Below are positions 49,149-64,000 of a stretch of 64,000 nucleotides of DNA, piece after piece. A program made the position numbers and the translations under genes. Each line of letters begins with the position of its first letter. The stretch's first letter is position 1. Under the pieces are notes generated by a model. That model did no database searches. It was not told the origin of the DNA and was given only the letters and a program-made list of their open reading frames with translations. Location: contig OY811981.1 of assembly GCA_963681505.1 (NCBI GenBank), positions 3,164,572 to 3,228,571 on the forward strand, read 5' to 3'. The stretch comes from Eunapius fragilis. Lineage: Eukaryota; Porifera; Demospongiae; Spongillida; Spongillidae.

Positions 49149-51155
49149 TGGATTATGTTTATCGTGGGTAACTAGGAGGGTTTTAGCTAAAGTGTTACGT
49201 CACATTACATAAAGGGGGCCACCAAAATCTGCAAGAACCAGCGTGGGTGAGTGTGCATGGGAGTGAGGGGTGCCAATAAATATTTTGCCTCCTCTGAAAA
49301 ATGTGAGCCACCAAGCCACTGTAGCTAGAAGCTGTCCTTAGTGAGGTAGGCAGCCCAGAACAGGGTGGGCAAATATGTTTCAGCTACCAATTAATTCGCA
49401 TACATTTTTATACCTGCTGAAAAAGATAGCGAAACTTCGCTGGCTGATCGATCGAGGAACATTAAAATCGCCATGGGGCCAGCCAACCAAGATGTTGGCT
49501 GAGAAAAGTAATTCTCCATGCAGGGTTACACAGAGCTGTGCAATTGTTGTGCATAACTGTGCGGATTGTTGGTATGGCACGTGTAGCCAATTTATAAAAT
49601 ATTATAATTTCCATGAAGGGGCTTTGCAGGAAGGCTATAAGATTGGGAAAGGAAGCATGGGTCCTAGCCTGCATGTCGAAAACACCATAGTGAAATTCAT
49701 GAACGCCTCCATTTTGCCAGTGGTATGTTTGAATTATGTGCATGTTATCTTTTCGTATACTACTTCGACTTAAGGCCAAGAAGCGAATCCGAGCTGCTGT
49801 CTGGAGAGGATACAGAATGGTGAAAGCAGAGCTGAGTTTGGATCAACCAAATGGAATGTCAGGACAGAGCTGTTCAAGAGTAAGCCATCACGTAAATGGA
49901 TACCGGGAGGTGGAGGGTTGCCCTTGTTCTAAATTGTTTATTGTGTGCGCAATATCTACCATAATAATACCACTTTAAAACAGACCACATTAGACAATCA
50001 GTTTACTGCCAAACAGATAAAATGTATATTTGGTGGGGCATGATCAAATTCTGCATGTGCACACCATTTAACCTGCAGCCATATGCCCCCTTCCATCACT
50101 CCCATTACCACATAAAATTCTTGGTTAGTGCCTCAGTTGCATTACATTGAGTCAGCCTATATAACCTCTGCATGCTGGTTTATCTTTGACAAAAATAGAA
50201 TGTTGTACAAGATCTGCACTAATCTGTTTAAATACCATGTAAAATGAGATATTCGAAGCTTCTTGAAGCAAACCTTCATCTGGTGGACCATTTCCGCATA
50301 AGTTAAACAGTATCTCTGGTCCAGCACTGATCAATTAGTACTGACCCCATTCAGTACTTTACTTGCAGTTTAGCTGAAGTTATCTATGCAGGCAGCTGTG
50401 TCTCTTGTAGAACGTTCTTATAAGCATATTCTCGAATTGCACTCCAACATCAGGGCCACCACTGTAGGGGGTTGTATGCTAACACATACCACGTGTTACC
50501 ATAAATACAATAATAGTCCTACATTCCCTCCACTATCTACACTCACATAGATGGCCTTGAAAATTCCTAGACCAGTTTTTTTTAAAACTAATGCAATCCC
50601 TTTAGGAGTGAAAGTTGAAGAGTGTGAGAATGAGGCATCTATGTGAGAGCACACAGCAGAAACACAGACAAGTGAAGAACCAAAAGGGCCCGATCAGATC
50701 TGACTATGAAATGCCGCAATGATGTGTTGATTCAATCACTTTATAGGCAAATGGTTCAACCACAGAGTATGCACCCTGATTAATGTTCTTTGCTGCAGAC
50801 GACATATGTCTGCAGCAAAGGACATAAAATTTCTCAATGCTTTATGTTTGTTTTGGTTGCTGTACAATCATTATAATGTACAGTGCCCCATAATCACCCG
50901 TGTGGTACTTTCTTCAAAATTTCCAGAACAAGTAAAATAAAAGTATAATGGACCAATCTGACAGTATGAATATATACTGTACAGAGTAATCACCTTTGTG
51001 GGTGGTTTAAGTTATTCTATTTCTGTGAACTTCAAAGTTCTTCTATAAAGATTTGGATAATCTACTGTATATGCATTTTTACTTGTCCTATGTCATTATA
51101 TAAACAATGCATGAAGGATACAGGGATTTTATTTTTTCCCTGTCTTCCTTATTAG
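49147..51155. other. Stretch upstream of the HECT gene exons
   Basis: The missing 5' exons of the HECW-like gene should be here or further upstream. Frames at 49375-49773 and 49790-49900 (AKKRIRAAVWRGYRMVKAEL) could be exons but show no motif I recognise. A fragment of MITE family M2 lies at about 50880-50945, and a palindrome around a tttgctgcaga motif at about 50790-50820. Confidence 0.4.
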
Positions 51156-60890
<9,735 letters not shown>

Positions 60891-61699
60891 TGAGATTTTC
60901 AGTTCTTTTCAATGTTTTTCTCATTACACATGTACATACGCATGCACACACACACACGCACATACACCCACACACAAGAGTAAGCACTTAAATAGGCTCT
61001 AGCTGCTCTCTGTTATAAATGTATTGTTATTACTAATGATTTACTGCAGCGCTAAACGTATTATGTGAGCCAATAATAATTTATATATTTATGCATGTAA
61101 TACACATCTGCAAAAGTTCTATAAAGTCCAGATGGCGAGCCCTGTACCTGAATAGCCTTATAATTGGACCATACCGTGCCAGGGACAAGTTCAATAGATG
61201 TCAGATGTTACATTCGACTCAGTTACATGAAGAGCACTGATTGTTAGGCGAGTAGGAGATGATGCTTCGAGTTGCCATGCGTTAATAGGCGCATAAACCA
61301 AGCTCCTGGCTTACTTGCCTTGGCTGCCAATTAAAGCCGCGGTGCTGCCCTTGCTATGCTTCAGACATATATTATCTCTGAACAGAGTAAAACTGCACCG
61401 GAAAGTAAATGACTATGGACGTCACGTAATGACCATCCGTATAGCTGCGATGCATTGAATCTGGGCACGACTCATATGTAGCCTCTGTGAAAATAGTAAT
61501 AATGATGGATCTTTCGCATACCTCCTCCCCCCCAGCAGGGGAAAAAATGGAATCAATTAGAATTCATTGCGTGTGTGATTGAATAGGCAGTAAATAAGGA
61601 AATAAACATGTCCATGTAAACAGGGAAATTGTTTATGCTTACACATGAGGTGTTGGACATGTACCAACATCCTCTTAATAATGGGCGTGTTCACCGAAA
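60891..61699. other. 3' flank of HECW-like gene
   Basis: Presumed 3' untranslated and intergenic sequence. A short CA tract lies at 60935-60975. I recognise nothing else. Confidence 0.5.
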
Positions 61700-61955
61700 G
61701 GTTAGGACCAGCTCACAATGTACAAGGAGCCACCGCCTGAGGCGCAGTCAGAAATCACTGATTTTTTTTTCAGCCTAGTGGCAATGACTAGAAACAGAAT
61801 CTTAACAGATTTGGTTTGTAATGAAATTCACTTGATTCCCGAGTGTTTGCGGTGACCATACCCTCTTACCTCATATCAACCTGGCTCGTATTCAGTTAAT
61901 ATAAATGCTGGGAGGATCAACAGGGGCATAATTGGCATAAACCACCTTCTACAAG
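61700..61955. repeat. Solo fragment of the pogo-like element
   Basis: A direct copy of 48460-48715 without the rest of the element. It is abruptly followed by the MITE at 61955-62243, which may have inserted into it. Confidence 0.88.
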
Positions 61956-62243
61956 TAAATAAAAACATTCTCTAACGAGAGAGTTGTTGGGATATAGGAT
62001 TGACCAATGGTAGTGTAAAAAGCACGGAAACAAGAGTGACAGAAATTTTACTGGAAAGGAAATTTGAAATAGGCCTATGTTTAGCACACTCACAATATAA
62101 CAGCGCATGCCTGATGGGCTAAATATAGGCCTATTTCAATTTTCCAGTAAAATTTCTGTCACTCTTGTTTCTGTGCTTTTTACACCACCATTGGTCAATC
62201 CTACATCCCAACAACTCTCTCGTTAGAGAATGTTTTTATTTAC
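61955..62243. mobile_element. MITE/foldback element, 289 bp
   Basis: The ends gtaaataaaaacattctcta and tagagaatgtttttatttac are perfect inverted repeats. The pairing continues for about 125 bp per arm through gagagttgttgggat and agaaattttactgga. Confidence 0.93.
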
Positions 62244-62399
62244 TCGTTTCACAAGTTTTTTTCAACCTGTCATAACAGTAACGTAGTCAATAATCAAATG
62301 TAGGAAGAGCATATAGAATTTGGACGATCCCCTTTATCTCTTAATGCAATAATAAATAACTTTAATGAACAATAATTATAATTGTACGAATTTGTAGTA

Positions 62400-62750
62400 T
62401 TGATAATCAATTGTCCCCACCCACGCCCTCATCTCCTGCGGGGACGTCCTCCTTCCCGGCCTCCCCGCCATGCTGGGTTGAGCCAGGGTGGCTGTGGCCA
62501 TGCAGGCCAGGGAGGGAGCACAGGCGGCGGTGGTACCGGCGGGAGCGCAGCTGCTGGTGGTAGCACCAGCACAGCTGGTGGTGGCAGCGGGGGTAACGCT
62601 GCTGGTGGTGATGGCGGGGGCTGGCAGTGGCCATGCAGGCCAGGGAGGGAGCACAGGTGGCGGTGGTACCGGCGGGAGCGCAGCTGGTGGTGGTGGCTCC
62701 AGCACAGCTGGTGGTGGCAGTGGGGGTATCGCTGCTGCTGGTGATGATAC
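62400..62750. repeat. GC-rich minisatellite
   Basis: Two units of about 130 bp (ggccatgcaggccagggagg through a ctggtggtggcagtggggg block), each internally repetitive. It is Gly-rich on the plus strand (GGSTGGGGTGGSAA) and Pro-rich on the minus strand. All frames are open, so neither reading is trusted. Confidence 0.85.
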
Positions 62751-63121
62751 CTATGCCCTACTAAAATATCATTTTCTCCTAATTTCATTGCATTTATTTC
62801 ACGGATAGTTTTTAGCAATGACCCTGCTTTTGCTCTTCGTACACTTAGTGCTTTAGAAACCAATGCCTCTGCCCCAATCTTACTTACTGCTGCACGGGCA
62901 GATCTAGTAACAACCTTTTGAGCTAGCAATAGATGAGACTTACAAAAGGCATCATTTTCTTCACTTAGAAGCTCACTATCCCTAAGAATAGCTTTTTCAA
63001 GACCACCATTATACTCCATTAGTGCATGAGATTTTGGTTCATACAAGGAGTAGCTATATGGGAGAAGGATATGGTTGCACTTGCAACTGCAATTATATTC
63101 ATACAGTACATGGCTAGACAA
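62751..63121 (-). CDS. Hypothetical helical fragment
   Basis: The 5' part of a 230-residue minus-strand frame before it enters the minisatellite. It is a plausible alpha-helical stretch (AILRDSELLSEENDAFCKSH; ARAAVSKIGAEALVSKAL) preceded by a Cys pair (CSCKC). No family is recognised. It could be an exon or a transposon-derived piece. Confidence 0.3.
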
Positions 63122-63221
63122 AGGACGTTTTTAAGGAACCCTTTTTATACATCAGATTAAAACAATAGACACTACAGTTGAGTCACCATGCATGCTTTAC
63201 ATGTGAAGTGCAGATCCGTGC

Positions 63222-63319
63222 TGTACATAGTCGGGCGGGCCCTACCACCGCGTTTGGTCAGGTAGTTGGGTGACAAGCCCACCAAACGCGGTAGTAGGGC
63301 CGCCCGGCTACGCTGTACA
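63222..63319. repeat. Inverted repeat of about 40-bp arms
   Basis: tgtacatagtcgggcggg, ccctaccaccgcgtttgg and ccaaacgcggtagtaggg, then ccgcccggctacgctgtaca pair with few mismatches around a short loop. GC-rich hairpin, no coding role. Confidence 0.88.
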
Positions 63320-63995
63320 AATGTTGCGTGCGCAGCTTTTTAATGTTAATACAACATGCCATAACATACGTGGTAGTGGTAGTTCTGTGACCCCTGCGGT
63401 ACCGCGTCCTCTAGGCAGCACACTTAGCCAATCGGACAGCGGGGTCATTCCAATACCGACTCCTTTCAGATGCTTTAATGACAGGTTATTTCTGCCTTTT
63501 AGCAGCGCGGTTTCCCTCGAGGTCCTCTTCATAGCGCCGCCTTTAGGCATTTTTACTTCACTACAACTAAACTGCGATAATATAGGAGCACCAATAAATT
63601 TAGTGCAGGTTAGACTAGAGTTATTTATACTGCCTAAAATTATTTTTAAAAATCTATTATTAATCATTATTAAATAGAACTTGATATATATCTGTCTATA
63701 TGACATGTAAGGATAACGTGCCGGTAAATTTCGAAGCGATTGGTACTATTGCCGTTCTTCAAAACAGTTCGTAGCTCGAGTTATACCTTCCTAAGAAGAA
63801 TTAGAAGACGACGACGACCAAGAATTATTTTAGGACTGGGCACGAGAAACAGGAAATTGTTTCTCTATAACGACACGGTTTTTATCCAACGTAGAACTGT
63901 AGATCGTTGTGCTCTCATTCCGCCGCGATAAGGAGATAAGCGATCCGTTCTCTCCGTGTCCCTCCAGACGCTAGTGAAGTTTTATTAATGCAGAG
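63320..63995. other. Terminal stretch without a recognised gene
   Basis: Frames at 63270-63677 and 63740-63931 (with an Arg-rich RRIRRRRRPR segment) match nothing I know. The second could be the start of a gene continuing beyond the gap. Confidence 0.35.
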
Positions 63996-64000
63996 NNNNN
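63996..64000. other. Gap (Ns)
   Basis: Five ambiguous bases at the window edge mark an assembly gap. Confidence 0.99.

Overview
The window is genomic DNA of a multicellular animal. Several split genes have GT-AG introns, often only 50-60 bp long. The families are metazoan: a C2-WW-HECT ubiquitin ligase of HECW type, an ABHD4/ABHD5-type lipid hydrolase, and TAB1-like members of the PP2C fold. DNA-transposon remnants, foldback elements, microsatellites and long G or C homopolymers are abundant. The mix of short introns and early-animal families suggests a marine invertebrate, perhaps a sponge. That placement is inference; nothing in the sequence names the species.

Layout. (1) 1.8-7.7 kb, minus strand: an eight-exon gamma-glutamyltransferase-fold gene of the YwrD-like type, 555 codons, whose introns carry two minisatellites, CA/TG tracts and a 280-bp polypurine tract. 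(2) 7.9-30.2 kb, minus strand: a dispersed tandem family of three-exon TAB1/PP2C-like genes. Copies A (422 aa) and C (440 aa) are intact on paper. Copy B keeps exon 1, but exons 2-3 are deleted, frameshifted and partly inverted. Between B and C lies a large inverted-repeat structure (19.6-25.4 kb) with a 2.6-kb interruption in one arm, plus foldback elements and minisatellites. (3) 32.3-42.6 kb, plus strand: a giant ankyrin-repeat gene of about 3,364 residues, almost all in one 10-kb exon, built from eight ~1-kb higher-order modules after an 8-residue tandem-repeat linker. (4) 43.2-46.3 kb, minus strand: a complete four-exon ABHD4/5-like gene. (5) 47.4-49.0 kb: a degenerate pogo/Tigger-like transposon with terminal inverted repeats and flanking TA. 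(6) 51.2-60.9 kb, plus strand: a HECW-type HECT ligase of at least 31 exons and 1,403 residues, with its 5' end not found. Its linker contains a triplicated helical module. (7) 61-64 kb: transposon-derived repeats, a GC-rich minisatellite and a short gap of Ns.

Exon models were derived by hand from splice signals and homology remembered from the families. The GGT, TAB1-like A and C, ABHD and HECW models all close in frame across every junction, which is strong internal support. No operon-like functional link is visible. The TAB1-like genes, the ankyrin giant and the HECT ligase could all belong to signalling or ubiquitin biology, but co-function is not shown by the sequence.
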